A stretch of DNA of 64,000 nt. Origin: Jannaschia faecimaris. Its GTDB lineage: Bacteria; Pseudomonadota; Alphaproteobacteria; Rhodobacterales; Rhodobacteraceae. The notes beneath the pieces were generated by a model. It ran no database searches. It was not told where the DNA came from and saw only the letters and a program-made list of their open reading frames with translations. A program made the position numbers and the translations under genes. Where the stretch lies: assembly GCF_900107415.1 (NCBI RefSeq), contig NZ_FNPX01000004.1:1-64000 (forward strand), written 5' to 3'. This document shows positions 16,621 to 25,883 of this stretch, piece after piece (position 1 is the first letter of the stretch; the number at the start of each line of letters is the position of its first letter).

Positions 16621-17472
16621 TTAGTCGTTGGAGCCTACGGCGCGGCGCAGCCGCTCCAGCTCATCTTGGTCAATATCGTCGGCTGCCGTGTGAATAACCG
16701 GTTCCAGGTTCCAGTCCCGGAACAGGTTTGCCACGGCCTGCACCGCAACAAGAACAATCACCAAAAGGATCATCGGCTTGATTGTCGCGGGAAGCGGCGG
16801 GTTGAAGGCGGTGCCATACAACTCCCAACGCAGGAACTTGGCCACCGCTTCGCCATAGCCTCCGTACACAAGGAAGAACGCGAAGGTCACGATAAGCGCG
16901 GTCGAGATCACGTCACAGGTTCGCTGAATCCCGCGCGGCATCAGATCGTAAAGCAGGTAGATGCGGATGTGACTGCGCTGCTGCATAGCATAGAGGCCGG
17001 ACAGAAGGAACGTGAATCCTGCCAGCCAGAGCGTTACCTCGTTGGCCCAGAGTGTCGGTTTCTCGAAGGCGTAACGCAGGAGGACTTCGTAGAGCATCAC
17101 GCAAACCATCAACGCAATGATCGTCATGACGACGCGACCCAGGAAGCATGACACACGGTCGAACAGGCCCCAGTCCTGCCACTCCATCGGTGCACGTTTC
17201 ACCGTTTTGATGCCGACGACCAGCAGAACGAAGGAGGCCAATGCCATCAGCCAGTCTATCGGGCCGAGCAGCGGCCATTCGCGCGCCAAACGGTCCAACT
17301 CGGGCCCGGGTTCGCGCAGCAGGATCAGAAATCCGGGAAAGTGCCAGGTCGTCCAAGCCATCGTTACCACGAATAGGAGCGGTACAATGACCTCGATCGC
17401 GTCGGGCTTGTAGACCATCGGACCGGCATCGGCGGCGGTTTCGACCGGGGTTGCGGGGCGTATCTCGGTCAT
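16621..17472 (-). CDS. TRAP transporter small permease (DctQ family)
   Basis: A 283-residue membrane protein that pairs with the large permease. DctQ proteins have four helices and usually 160-200 residues. This one has the DctQ core near residues 110-250 (LLRYAFEKPTLWANEVTLWLAGFTFLLSG is the signature region) plus an N-terminal part with two added hydrophobic spans (about 25-50 and 70-90). The large subunit is also oversized, so the pair belongs to an extended TRAP subclass. Confidence 0.85.
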   Translation of the reverse strand: MTEIRPATPVETAADAGPMVYKPDAIEVIVPLLFVVTMAWTTWHFPGFLILLREPGPELDRLAREWPLLGPIDWLMALASFVLLVVGIKTVKRAPMEWQDWGLFDRVSCFLGRVVMTIIALMVCVMLYEVLLRYAFEKPTLWANEVTLWLAGFTFLLSGLYAMQQRSHIRIYLLYDLMPRGIQRTCDVISTALIVTFAFFLVYGGYGEAVAKFLRWELYGTAFNPPLPATIKPMILLVIVLVAVQAVANLFRDWNLEPVIHTAADDIDQDELERLRRAVGSND

Positions 17473-17530
17473 GGTGACCTCATCGTGGGACTGCGCTGAA
17501 AATCATCCCGCCGGCCGATCGAATGAATCG

Positions 17531-17562
17531 CGGGGCGGGGTAGGTTGGCGCGGCCCGCCCCG
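17531..17562 (-). promoter_or_regulatory. Intercistronic stem-loop between TRAP binding protein and small permease
   Basis: CGGGGCGGG (17531-17539) pairs perfectly with CCCGCCCCG (17554-17562) across a 14-base loop. It lies in the 122-base gap after the dctP stop and lacks a T-run. Such hairpins commonly protect the highly expressed binding-protein message from 3' decay and lower expression of the membrane subunits. Confidence 0.5.
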
Positions 17563-17594
17563 GAATCGGGATGGACCGCGCCGAAAGGCTCAGA

Positions 17595-18620
17595 TTATTC
17601 CTGAACCAGACCCAGTTGACGCAGATACGTCAGGTGCGATTCCACCAAGGCCTCGGCCTCAGGGGTGGTCGCGAATTCGGGCCAGGTGGCCTGAGCGGCG
17701 TTGCGGAATTCCTGCAGGTCTTCCGGTGACCACTCCGAGAGGGTGACCCCATCAGCGCGCAGTTGTGCTGCGGCTTCGGCGTTCTTCTTCTCGAACGTCA
17801 GCGCGGTTTGCAGGGCCAGGCTCTCCATCGCGATCGACATGATGCGGCGGTGATGCTCGGGCATACCGTCCCAAACGGACTTGTTGCACGCCAAGTGGTC
17901 CGACGGCATCGAGTGGAAGCCGGGGAAGTTGGCGAACTTGGCAATGTCGTAAAGACCCAGACCCACGTTGTTCGACAGGCCCGAGGCGTCTGCGCCGTCG
18001 ATGATGCCGGTTTCCAGCGCGGTGAAGATTTCGGTGAAGTCCATCACGATGGGCGTGGCACCCAACTTCTCGAAGATCTTCGTTTCCATGCCCGGAGGCG
18101 AACGGAACTTCCAGTTCTGCAAGTCGCTGATCTGTGCGATCGGCTTCGTCGATGCAAAGCTCTCCTGACCGTAAACCCACCAACCGACAAGCTGCATGTC
18201 GTACTGGTTGTAGAGTTCCTGAGCGGCGGCAAGGCCGTCACCGTAGTACAGCCACGAAAGCTGCTGATAGGGGGTCGAGTAACCGCCCATGATGTCGCCG
18301 ACGAACTGGAACGCGGGGTTCTTGCCCGTCTGGTAGGCCCCGCCGGTCATGTCGCAATCGAGAATGCCGGTCGCGGCCGCGTCGAATGTCTCGGTCGGCT
18401 TCACGACGGAGGCCGAGTAGAACATCTCGATCGCGATTTCGCCGTTCGACATTGTCTGAACGTTGTCGACATAGGCGGCCGCGAGACGACCCGACTCGGT
18501 CTCGGGGGCGTAGTGCGTCTGAATGCGCAGGCTGGTCGTGGCGTGTCCATCTGCCAGTGCCGCGGCACCTGTCAGAGCGGTTGTGGCGGCGGCAAGCGCA
18601 GCCAGGGTAAACGTCTTCAT
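17595..18620 (-). CDS. TRAP transporter periplasmic binding protein (DctP family)
   Basis: A 341-residue periplasmic receptor with a clear Sec signal peptide (MKTFTLAALAAATTALTG..ALA, about 23 residues). The conserved ligand-binding Arg is in WKFRSPPGMETKIFEKLGA. Its general form (RIQTHYAPETESGR, FTALETGIIDGADASG) resembles the 2-oxoacid TRAP receptors such as TakP more than dicarboxylate DctP. GGGAGG before the ATG fixes the start at 18620. First gene of the eleven-gene leftward operon, divergent from the GntR regulator. Ligand inferred to be a sugar acid or oxoacid carboxylate. Confidence 0.9.
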   Translation of the reverse strand: MKTFTLAALAAATTALTGAAALADGHATTSLRIQTHYAPETESGRLAAAYVDNVQTMSNGEIAIEMFYSASVVKPTETFDAAATGILDCDMTGGAYQTGKNPAFQFVGDIMGGYSTPYQQLSWLYYGDGLAAAQELYNQYDMQLVGWWVYGQESFASTKPIAQISDLQNWKFRSPPGMETKIFEKLGATPIVMDFTEIFTALETGIIDGADASGLSNNVGLGLYDIAKFANFPGFHSMPSDHLACNKSVWDGMPEHHRRIMSIAMESLALQTALTFEKKNAEAAAQLRADGVTLSEWSPEDLQEFRNAAQATWPEFATTPEAEALVESHLTYLRQLGLVQE

Positions 18621-18738
18621 TCTTTCCTCCCTAAAAAATCGTAACTTGCGGCCCGGATCCGAAATGAATCTCCCTTCGAGCCGCGTGCTTCCGGAGCCTA
18701 ACGGGGATTCGGCATAGCGCAACACAGAAAATGAAAAT

Positions 18739-18749
18739 CGGTAGACAAC
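18739..18749. promoter_or_regulatory. Candidate GntR operator, TRAP/regulator promoter region
   Basis: CGGTAGACAAC differs at one base in its CGGTAKACAA core from the site at 20359-20368 before the SDR gene. The GGTATAC core is that of the hexuronate regulators ExuR and UxuR, which are GntR/FCD proteins like the product of the adjacent gene. Located between the divergent dctP and regulator starts. Confidence 0.35.
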
Positions 18750-18790
18750 CTGACATTTTCCAGAATATCAAAATTTCAGGAGGTAGATTG

Positions 18791-19453
18791 ATGCGGGATA
18801 GTCGGATCGGAACGCCCGATATCTATGCAGATTTGCAGCATCGACTGCTGACGGGGGGATTCGCGCCCGGCGCGAAATTGATGCCGTCTTCGCTGCATGC
18901 GGAATATGGATGCTCGGCGAATACGGTCCGTGACGTTCTGCTTCAGCTCTCCAAGGTCGGTCTGGTCGAATTCGAGATCCAACGGGGATTTCGCGCCCGG
19001 AACGTCAGCGTTCAGAAACGAGCCGAGATTGCCCGGTTCCGCGTCTTGCTTGAACAGGAGGGGGCGGTCGCCTCCATGCGGAACGGCGGGTTGGAGTGGG
19101 AAGCAGCGCTGGCCGCCGCCCATCATCGATTGATGCATATCGAACAGCAGTTCGCCAAGGTGCGCGACGACATTCCGTTCGTCGGGATCTGGTCGGATGC
19201 GGAACTGTCGTTCCACCGGACCCTGCTGTCCGAGTGCCGACTGCCCCCGCTGCTAGAGACCTTCGACAGCGTCTACATGCAGTTCCGGCAACAGATGGTC
19301 GGCCTGGAGAAAAACTGCGTGCCCAGCTATTTTCACCGCATCGTTCAGGAACATCAGGCCATTGTTGACGCCGCTACGGCCAACGACGAGGCGGCGATGC
19401 GCCAGGCCATTTATGACCATCAGGCGCGCCACACCGAATTGGTGCCTCAATGA
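18791..19453 (+). CDS. GntR-family regulator with FCD domain
   Basis: A 220-residue repressor-type protein: winged HTH at about 5-70 (SSLHAEYGCSANTVRDVLLQLSKVGLVEF) and an all-helical FCD ligand domain from about 80, with metal-site histidines in FHRTLLSECRLPPL and HQAIVDAATANDEAAMRQAIYDHQARH. AGGAGG seven bases upstream sets the start at 18791; an earlier Met at 18731 lacks one. It sits between the two arms of the sugar-acid locus and most likely controls both, sensing a pathway intermediate. The gene overlaps the convergent dehydrogenase gene by 7 bases at their stops. Confidence 0.88.
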   Translation: MRDSRIGTPDIYADLQHRLLTGGFAPGAKLMPSSLHAEYGCSANTVRDVLLQLSKVGLVEFEIQRGFRARNVSVQKRAEIARFRVLLEQEGAVASMRNGGLEWEAALAAAHHRLMHIEQQFAKVRDDIPFVGIWSDAELSFHRTLLSECRLPPLLETFDSVYMQFRQQMVGLEKNCVPSYFHRIVQEHQAIVDAATANDEAAMRQAIYDHQARHTELVPQ

Positions 19454-20316
19454 AGTCCGTTCAGTGCTTTGAGCTGCAGGAACAGCGCCGAATGATCCAG
19501 GTCGGCCCCGTCCATCTGGTCGCGCAGGATCTTGAAGCGGTCATTGATCGCGGTAACCGTCGGCAGCGTCAGGCCCAAGTCGTCGGCCTCGGCCAAGGTG
19601 TTGTCGAGGTCCTTGATCTGGAACTTGGTCAACCCGCCGGGAATGAAGTTTCCTTCCGTCATGCGCGCGCCGTGCTGTTGCAGGATGGTGCTGTCGGCAA
19701 AGCCACCCTTCAGGGCGTCGCGCACCGCCGCCGGGTCCGCCCCGCCCCGCTCCAGCAGCAGCATCGCTTCGGCGACAGCCCCGATTGTGCAGGCCACAAT
19801 CGCCTGATTGGCCAGTTTAGACAACTGCCCCGCACCGACCGGTCCGACGTGAACCGGACGACCCAGGTCCGACAGCACGGGCTTGACCTTGGCAAAGGTT
19901 TCCGCGTCGCCGCCCGCCATGATAGCCAGCGTCGCGCCCTCCGCCCCTTTGGTGCCGCCGGACACCGGCGCATCGATGTATCCGATACCATGTTCGGCGA
20001 AGCGCGCGGCATGGGCGCGGGATTCCTCGGGCTTGATCGACCCCATCTCGACCCAGATCGCGCCGGGGGCAAAGGCGTCCATCGCGTCTTGCTGCACGTG
20101 CCCGGAGGCTGTGCCATCGGAGAGCATGGAGATCACGATCTGCGATCCGGCCACGGCCTCGGACGGCGTGTCGCACACCGTGGCTCCATCGGCAGACAAC
20201 GGCGCTGCCTTCTCGCGCGAGCGGTTCCAGACTTTCAGGTCATGCCCTGCTCTCAGCAGGTTGCGCGACATCGGTGCGCCCATCAGGCCGGTTCCGAGAA
20301 GGGTAAGCTTGGTCAT
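19447..20316 (-). CDS. Beta-hydroxyacid dehydrogenase (HIBADH/GarR family), second copy
   Basis: A 289-residue NAD(P)-dependent dehydrogenase with Rossmann motif LLGTGLMGAPMSRNL, substrate loop DAPVSGGTKGAEGA and catalytic Lys in GAGQLSKLANQ, all canonical. AAAGGAT before MTKLTLLG supports the start at 20316. It is transcribed leftward alone, convergent with the regulator and divergent from the SDR gene. Likely reduces or oxidises a C3-C5 hydroxy/semialdehyde such as tartronate semialdehyde; the classic substrate loop contrasts with the altered one in the paralogue at 8842-9723. Confidence 0.88.
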   Translation of the reverse strand: MTKLTLLGTGLMGAPMSRNLLRAGHDLKVWNRSREKAAPLSADGATVCDTPSEAVAGSQIVISMLSDGTASGHVQQDAMDAFAPGAIWVEMGSIKPEESRAHAARFAEHGIGYIDAPVSGGTKGAEGATLAIMAGGDAETFAKVKPVLSDLGRPVHVGPVGAGQLSKLANQAIVACTIGAVAEAMLLLERGGADPAAVRDALKGGFADSTILQQHGARMTEGNFIPGGLTKFQIKDLDNTLAEADDLGLTLPTVTAINDRFKILRDQMDGADLDHSALFLQLKALNGLH

Positions 20317-20357
20317 GGGGTATCCTTTGTTTGCGCTCACAGTAGAAACTCAATAGC

Positions 20358-20368
20358 CCGGTATACAA
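20358..20368. promoter_or_regulatory. Candidate GntR operator before the rightward catabolic operon
   Basis: CCGGTATACAA contains the GGTATAC core of ExuR/UxuR operators and lies about 29 bases upstream of the SDR start, between the divergent dehydrogenase and SDR genes. A one-mismatch copy sits at 18739-18749 by the regulator. Confidence 0.4.
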
Positions 20369-20396
20369 GCGGGCATCCTCGCAGTCGGAGTTCACG

Positions 20397-21137
20397 ATGA
20401 CAGATCGCCTCAAGGGTAAACGCGCCCTCATAACCGCCGCCGGACAGGGTATTGGGCGCGCAACCGCCGAGATGTTCATTGCCGAAGGGGCGGAGGTTTT
20501 CGCCAGTGACGTGAACACCGACCTGTTGGCCGGGCTCGATTGCGAGACGCTGATGATCGACGCGCGCAATGATGCCAGTGTTAATGCCGGGGTCCAGAAG
20601 GCGCAGCCGGATGTCCTGTTCAACTGCGCCGGGTTCGTTCATCACGGCACCGTTCAGGACGCCACCGATGCCGACTGGGAATTCGGTTTCGACCTGAACG
20701 TCAAATCCATGTTCCGCACCATTCGCGCGGCCCTGCCGATCATGCTTGCCAACGGGGGCGGGTCGATCATCAACATGTCGTCGGCCTGTTCCTCGGTCAT
20801 CGGTGCGCCCAACCGGTTCATCTACGGCACGACGAAGGCGGCCGTGATCGGCCTGACCAAGTCGGTCGCGGTCGATTACATCAAGCAGGGGATCCGGTGT
20901 AACGCGATTTGCCCCGGCACGGTCGAGAGCCCGTCGTGGCACGACCGTGTCAAAGCCCTGGGCGAGCAATTGGGATCGGCGGACAAGGCGATGGAGCAGT
21001 TCGTGTCCCGTCAGCCGATGGGCCGGGTGGCATCCGCCGCCGAGATCGCGGCGTTGGTCACCTATCTGGCGTCGGACGAAAGCGGCTTCACGACCGGGCA
21101 TCCCCATATCATTGATGGCGGCTGGTCCGGGCAGTAA
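20397..21137 (+). CDS. SDR oxidoreductase, probable 2-keto-3-deoxy sugar-acid dehydrogenase
   Basis: A 246-residue classical short-chain dehydrogenase: cofactor motif TAAGQGIGRA (13-22), NCAGF (76-80), catalytic Ser in INMSSA, Tyr143 and Lys147 (YGTTK). The Asp after beta-2 (ASDVN) favours NAD. It resembles SDRs that oxidise 2-keto-3-deoxy-L-fuconate or -rhamnonate at C4. The next genes encode a sugar-acid dehydratase and an FAH hydrolase, exactly the enzymes before and after such a step. First gene of the rightward operon. Confidence 0.85.
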   Translation: MTDRLKGKRALITAAGQGIGRATAEMFIAEGAEVFASDVNTDLLAGLDCETLMIDARNDASVNAGVQKAQPDVLFNCAGFVHHGTVQDATDADWEFGFDLNVKSMFRTIRAALPIMLANGGGSIINMSSACSSVIGAPNRFIYGTTKAAVIGLTKSVAVDYIKQGIRCNAICPGTVESPSWHDRVKALGEQLGSADKAMEQFVSRQPMGRVASAAEIAALVTYLASDESGFTTGHPHIIDGGWSGQ

Positions 21138-21161
21138 TCAATACCTTACGAGGCAAAATTC

Positions 21162-22937
21162 ATGTCAAAGCTCCGCTCCCGCCTGTGGTTCAATAACCCC
21201 GACAATCGCGAGATGACCGCCCTCTATCTGGAGCGGTATCTGAACTATGGCCTGACGCGAGAGGAATTGCAGGGCGACAAGCCAATCATTGCCATCGCCC
21301 AAACCGGCAGCGATCTGAGCCCCTGTAATCGGCACCATCTCGAACTGGCGAAACGTGTGCGCGATGGCATTATCGAAGCGGGGGGCGTGCCGCTTGAAGT
21401 GCCGGTCCATCCCATTCAGGAAACGGGCAAGCGGCCCACCGCGTCGCTGGACCGCAACCTGGCCTACCTCTCGCTCTCGGAAACGCTGAACGGCTATCCG
21501 CTGGATGGCGTCGTCCTGATGATCGGCTGCGACAAGACCACGCCGGCCCTGCTGATGGCTGCGGCGACGGTCAACATCCCGGCAATCGCACTGTCCGTCG
21601 GCCCGATGCTGAACGGTTGGTTCAAGGGGGAACGGACCGGCTCCGGCACCATCGTCTGGAAGGCGCGGGAGATGCACGCGGCGGGCGAGATCGACGACGC
21701 GGGGTTCATGGAAATCGTCGCCTCCTCCACGCCCTCGGTCGGGTATTGCAACACGATGGGCACGGCGACCACGATGAACTCTCTGGCCGAGGCGCTGGGC
21801 ATGCAACTACCTGGAAGTGCGGCGATTCCGGCCCCTTATCGGCAGCGGGGCCATATCAGCTACCAGACCGGACAGCGGATCGTGGGTATGGTGCATGAGG
21901 ACCTGAAGCCTTCCGACATCATGACACGCGAAGCGTTCGAGAACGCAATCGTGGTTAACTCCGCCATCGGTGGTTCGACCAACGCGCCGATCCACCTGAA
22001 CGCCATCGCCCGGCACATGGGTGTGCCGCTGAACAACGATGATTGGCAGGCATTGGGCCACGATGTGCCGTTGCTGACAAACCTGCAACCGGCGGGCAAA
22101 TACCTGGGCGAGGATTATTACCACGCGGGCGGTGTACCAGCGGTCACCGGCCAGTTGATCGCGGCGGGGATGTTGCCGCATCCCGGCGCGCTGACTGTCA
22201 ACGGCAAGACCATGGGTGAGAACTGCGATGGGCTGGCCACTCAGCTGCCCGATGTCATCAAACCCATCGATCAGCCCATGGTGAAGGCCGCGGGTTTCCT
22301 GAATCTGAAAGGCAACCTGTTCGAGTCTGCGATCATGAAGACGAGCGTGATCTCCGATGCGTTCCGCAAGCGCTATCTTTCCGATCCAAACGACCCAGAG
22401 GCCTTCGAAGGGCGCGCTGTGGTCTTTGATGGACCGGAAGATTATCACATGAAGATCGACGATGAGAACCTTGATATTGATGACAATTGCATCCTCATCA
22501 TGCGCGGTGCAGGTCCCATCGGCTATCCCGGTGCGGCAGAAGTCGTAAACATGCGGCCGCCGGCCTATCTGCTCAAAAAGGGCATACAGGCACTGCCCTG
22601 TATCGGTGACGGACGGCAGTCGGGCACCTCTGGCAGCCCTTCGATCCTGAATGCCTCGCCCGAGGCGGCGGCCGGCGGGGGCCTCGCGTTGGTGGCCACA
22701 GGCGACCGGGTGCGGATCGATCTGCGCCGCGGTACCGCCGACATGCTGGTGGATGCGGACGAGTTGGAAAGACGCCGCGCCGCCCTGCCGGACCGGCCCT
22801 TCACCCCCGACAGCGAAACGCCTTGGCAGGAGATTTTCCGAGAGCGGGTCGGGCCGCTGTCCGAGGGGATGATCCTGCGCGGGGCGGATGCCTACCGCGG
22901 TACAGCGCAAAAGGGTGTCTCGCGCGACAACCACTGA
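21162..22937 (+). CDS. IlvD/Edd-family sugar-acid dehydratase
   Basis: A 591-residue Fe-S dehydratase. The cluster cysteines are visible in [19 protein letters not shown] and [15 protein letters not shown]. The N-terminus ([19 protein letters not shown]) is that of the L-arabonate / D-xylonate / L-fuconate dehydratase branch rather than IlvD or Edd. It converts an aldonic acid to the 2-keto-3-deoxy acid. Placed 24 bases after the SDR gene and followed by the FAH gene. Confidence 0.9.
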   Translation: MSKLRSRLWFNNPDNREMTALYLERYLNYGLTREELQGDKPIIAIAQTGSDLSPCNRHHLELAKRVRDGIIEAGGVPLEVPVHPIQETGKRPTASLDRNLAYLSLSETLNGYPLDGVVLMIGCDKTTPALLMAAATVNIPAIALSVGPMLNGWFKGERTGSGTIVWKAREMHAAGEIDDAGFMEIVASSTPSVGYCNTMGTATTMNSLAEALGMQLPGSAAIPAPYRQRGHISYQTGQRIVGMVHEDLKPSDIMTREAFENAIVVNSAIGGSTNAPIHLNAIARHMGVPLNNDDWQALGHDVPLLTNLQPAGKYLGEDYYHAGGVPAVTGQLIAAGMLPHPGALTVNGKTMGENCDGLATQLPDVIKPIDQPMVKAAGFLNLKGNLFESAIMKTSVISDAFRKRYLSDPNDPEAFEGRAVVFDGPEDYHMKIDDENLDIDDNCILIMRGAGPIGYPGAAEVVNMRPPAYLLKKGIQALPCIGDGRQSGTSGSPSILNASPEAAAGGGLALVATGDRVRIDLRRGTADMLVDADELERRRAALPDRPFTPDSETPWQEIFRERVGPLSEGMILRGADAYRGTAQKGVSRDNH

Positions 22938-22975
22938 ACCGATACAAAGACCAAGAGAATTCAGGGAGATAAGAG

Positions 22976-23824
22976 ATGAAACTTTGCCGCTTTGGAGAAC
23001 CCGGTGCCGAAAAGCCGGGCATGATCGACCACAACGGCGATCTGCGCGACCTGTCGGAAGAGATCGAGGATATCGCGCATGAGGCCCTGACGGACCTGTC
23101 GCTGGAGATCCTGTCCAAGGTCGACCCCATGAAACTGCCGAAGGTCGAACAACCCGTGCGCTTTGGGCCCTGCGTGTCGGGCATCGGCAAGTTCTTGTGC
23201 ATCGGGTTGAACTACTCCGATCATGCCGCCGAAACCGGGGCCGACATCCCCGAACACCCTATCTTGTTCCACAAGGCCACCAGCGCCGTCGTCGGCCCGA
23301 ATGACGACGTGGTGATGCCCCGCGGCTCGACCCACACCGACTGGGAGGTCGAATTGGGTGTCGTCATCGGCAAGGCCTGCAAGTACGTCGATGAGGCGGA
23401 TGCGCTGGATTACGTTGCCGGTTACTGCGTGATCAACGACGTGTCCGAGCGTCACTTCCAGACCCAGCTTACCGGCCAGTGGACCAAGGGCAAATCCTGC
23501 GACACCTTTGGGCCGACTGGCCCATGGCTTGTTACCCGCGACGAGGTGGGAGACCCGCAAAACCTGGGCATGTATTGCGACGTGAATGGCAAGCGGATGC
23601 AGACGGGCAATACCTCGACGATGATCTTCACCGTGGCGCAATGCATCAGCCACCTGAGCCAGTTGATGACCCTGCATCCGGGCGACGTGATCTCGACCGG
23701 CACGCCTCCGGGCGTGGGCATGGGGATGAAGCCCGAACCTATCTATTTGAAGGTCGGCGACGTGATGGAACTGGGGATCGACAAGCTCGGCAGTCAGCGA
23801 CAGGAGGTGCGTGAGGATGCCTAA
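22976..23824 (+). CDS. Fumarylacetoacetate-hydrolase-family protein, probable 2,4-diketo-3-deoxy acid hydrolase
   Basis: A 282-residue FAH-domain protein. Metal ligands appear in TDWEVELGVVIGK (Glu-x-Glu) and the oxyanion region in GLNYSDHAAETG; the C-terminal STGTPPGVGMGM loop is conserved. Close relatives (LRA6 type) cleave 2,4-diketo-3-deoxy-rhamnonate or -fuconate to pyruvate plus lactate, and pentonate analogues give glycolate. With the preceding dehydratase and SDR this completes a non-phosphorylative route. Its last codons overlap the start of the 2-hydroxyacid dehydrogenase gene. Confidence 0.88.
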   Translation: MKLCRFGEPGAEKPGMIDHNGDLRDLSEEIEDIAHEALTDLSLEILSKVDPMKLPKVEQPVRFGPCVSGIGKFLCIGLNYSDHAAETGADIPEHPILFHKATSAVVGPNDDVVMPRGSTHTDWEVELGVVIGKACKYVDEADALDYVAGYCVINDVSERHFQTQLTGQWTKGKSCDTFGPTGPWLVTRDEVGDPQNLGMYCDVNGKRMQTGNTSTMIFTVAQCISHLSQLMTLHPGDVISTGTPPGVGMGMKPEPIYLKVGDVMELGIDKLGSQRQEVREDA

Positions 23825-24773
23825 GGTCAAACTTCTTCAGATCGGGGCCATAACCGACCGCATGCGCGACGCACTCTCGGACGATTTCGACATCGATATA
23901 CTGTTCGACCGTGACGATCGGGCCGGGTTTCTTGCCGCGCATGGGGCCGATTATCCGACGATCCTGACGAATGGGCACTGGGGTGTGCCCGATGACGTTG
24001 CTGCCGCGACGCCGAACCTGAAGGTCGTGTCGTCTTACGGCGTGGGCTACGATGCCATCGACGCTGACGCCTTTGCCGCGCGCGGGATCAAGGTGGCGCA
24101 CACGCCCGACGTCCTGAACGACGAGGTGGCGGATACCTTCGTGATGCTCTGGCTTGCGGTATCCCGGCAGTTGATCCCGTCTGACCGTCACGCCCGCAGC
24201 GGCAAGTGGGAGACCGAGGGGAATTTCCCCCTGACCCGCTCGGTCCAGAACCGACGGGTCGGCATTCTGGGTCTGGGCCGGATCGGTCAGACGATTGCCG
24301 ACCGATGCGAGGCCTTCGGCGCGGAGATCCATTACCACTCCCGCTCACCCAAGGATGTCGACTATATCTACCACGACAGTGCCAAGTCCTGCGCCGCAGC
24401 GGTGGAGGTGCTGGTGGCGATCACGCCGGGCGGGCCGTCCACGAAGCACATGGTGAACGCGGATGTCCTGGAGGAGCTCGGCCCAGACGGGTTCTTCATC
24501 AATGTGGCCCGCGGGTCGGTCTGCGACGAGGCGGCTTTGATCAAGGCGTTGCAGGATGGCAAGATCGCCGGCGCGGGCCTGGATGTTTTCGAAGAGGAAC
24601 CAAAGATCCCGGACGCGCTCAAGGCAATGGACAACGTTGTCCTGACTCCGCACGTTGCCTCGGGAACGCACGAGACGCGGCAGGCGATGGGTGACCTTGT
24701 GGTCACGAACCTGATGCAATGGCTGAAGGACGGGTCTGTGCAGACGCCCGTTCCCGAATGCAAGCACCTCTGA
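23817..24773 (+). CDS. D-isomer-specific 2-hydroxyacid dehydrogenase
   Basis: A 318-residue protein of the glyoxylate/hydroxypyruvate reductase type. The NAD(P) motif is [13 protein letters not shown] with the catalytic Arg in [11 protein letters not shown], Glu in [10 protein letters not shown], and His in LTPHVASGT. The AGGAGG at the end of the hydrolase gene precedes two candidate starts; I take the ATG at 23817. It probably reduces the C2 or C3 fragment, or an alpha-keto acid, released by the pathway. Overlap with the gene before (8 bases) and after (16 bases) shows tight coupling. Confidence 0.87.
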   Translation: MPKVKLLQIGAITDRMRDALSDDFDIDILFDRDDRAGFLAAHGADYPTILTNGHWGVPDDVAAATPNLKVVSSYGVGYDAIDADAFAARGIKVAHTPDVLNDEVADTFVMLWLAVSRQLIPSDRHARSGKWETEGNFPLTRSVQNRRVGILGLGRIGQTIADRCEAFGAEIHYHSRSPKDVDYIYHDSAKSCAAAVEVLVAITPGGPSTKHMVNADVLEELGPDGFFINVARGSVCDEAALIKALQDGKIAGAGLDVFEEEPKIPDALKAMDNVVLTPHVASGTHETRQAMGDLVVTNLMQWLKDGSVQTPVPECKHL

Positions 24774-25843
24774 TCACCTCCGTCGCGGCACGTTTGTTCG
24801 ACGTGCCGCTTGACGAAGTGCTGGTGGACGCCAAGCACGGCGACCACACGCATTTCCAGCTTGTGACCTGCACGATCACCACGTCGGACGGATTGTCCGG
24901 CACGGGCTATACCTACACCGGCGGCAAGGGGGGCACGGCGATCGTGGCGATGATCCGCGACGATCTTGTCCCCATGTTGATGGAGCAGGCGGCGGACCCG
25001 GACCTGCTTTACGATGCGATGCAATGGCACGTGCATTACGTGGCGCGCGGCGGCATCGCTTCGTTCGCCATATCCGCCGTGGATATTGCGCTTTGGGACA
25101 TTCGCGGTAAATTGCGCGGCCATAGCCTGGTGCTGATGGCCGGCGGCGCGTCTGACAGGTGCGGGGCCTATGCCGGGGGGATCGACCTTGGCTTTGAGCT
25201 GCCCAAACTTCTGATGTCGATAGAAGGCTATCTTGAGCGCGGATTCGACGGCGTGAAGATCAAGGTCGGGCGTCCCGATGATCAGGCCCGCGCCGCCGCC
25301 GTTCGCAAGGTGATCGGCGACGACCGCGCCTTTATGGTCGATGCGAACTATTCCCTGACCGAGGCGCAGGCGATCGAGGCGGCCAAGGGTTTCATGGATC
25401 AGGACATCCTCTGGTTCGAGGAGCCGATTATCCCAGACTACTACGCCGGCTATGGGCGCATCCACGACGCGACGGGCTGCCCGCTGGCCATGGGAGAGAA
25501 CCTGCATACCGAGTATGAGTTTGGCTATGCCTTGGCCCAATCCAAGCTGAGCTACCTGCAACCTGACGCCAGCAACTGCGGCGGTATCACCGGCTGGCTG
25601 CGCGTGGCGGCGATGTGCCGGGCGGCGGGCCTGCCGGTCTGTTCGCACGGGATGCAGGAATTGCACGTCTCGTTGGTGGCAGCCCAGGAAAATCCCGGCT
25701 TGATCGAGGTGCACAGTTTTCCCATCGACCGCTACACCACGCGGCCGCTTGTGTTGGAAAACGCGCAGGCCGTCGCGCCGTCGGATCCCGGCACGGGCGT
25801 TGTCTTCGATTGGGGCAGACTGGCACCGTTCGAGCGCGCCTGA
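24758..25843 (+). CDS. Enolase-superfamily (mandelate racemase/muconate lactonizing) sugar-acid dehydratase
   Basis: A 361-residue protein. The N-terminal capping domain is followed by a TIM barrel with the catalytic K-x-K (VKIKVG), metal ligands in MVDANYS, WFEEPI and MGENLH, and a catalytic His in CSHGMQE. This set is that of the MR subgroup, which includes galactarate, L-fuconate, L-rhamnonate and talarate dehydratases. I start at MQAPLITS (24758), inside the end of the preceding gene. With the IlvD and UxaA enzymes it is the third dehydratase of the locus, so the cluster may process more than one epimer. Confidence 0.88.
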   Translation: MQAPLITSVAARLFDVPLDEVLVDAKHGDHTHFQLVTCTITTSDGLSGTGYTYTGGKGGTAIVAMIRDDLVPMLMEQAADPDLLYDAMQWHVHYVARGGIASFAISAVDIALWDIRGKLRGHSLVLMAGGASDRCGAYAGGIDLGFELPKLLMSIEGYLERGFDGVKIKVGRPDDQARAAAVRKVIGDDRAFMVDANYSLTEAQAIEAAKGFMDQDILWFEEPIIPDYYAGYGRIHDATGCPLAMGENLHTEYEFGYALAQSKLSYLQPDASNCGGITGWLRVAAMCRAAGLPVCSHGMQELHVSLVAAQENPGLIEVHSFPIDRYTTRPLVLENAQAVAPSDPGTGVVFDWGRLAPFERA

Positions 25844-25883
25844 CGCCGTTCCATGGGATAGTCGTCGGGTGCCGGGTCGGTAC

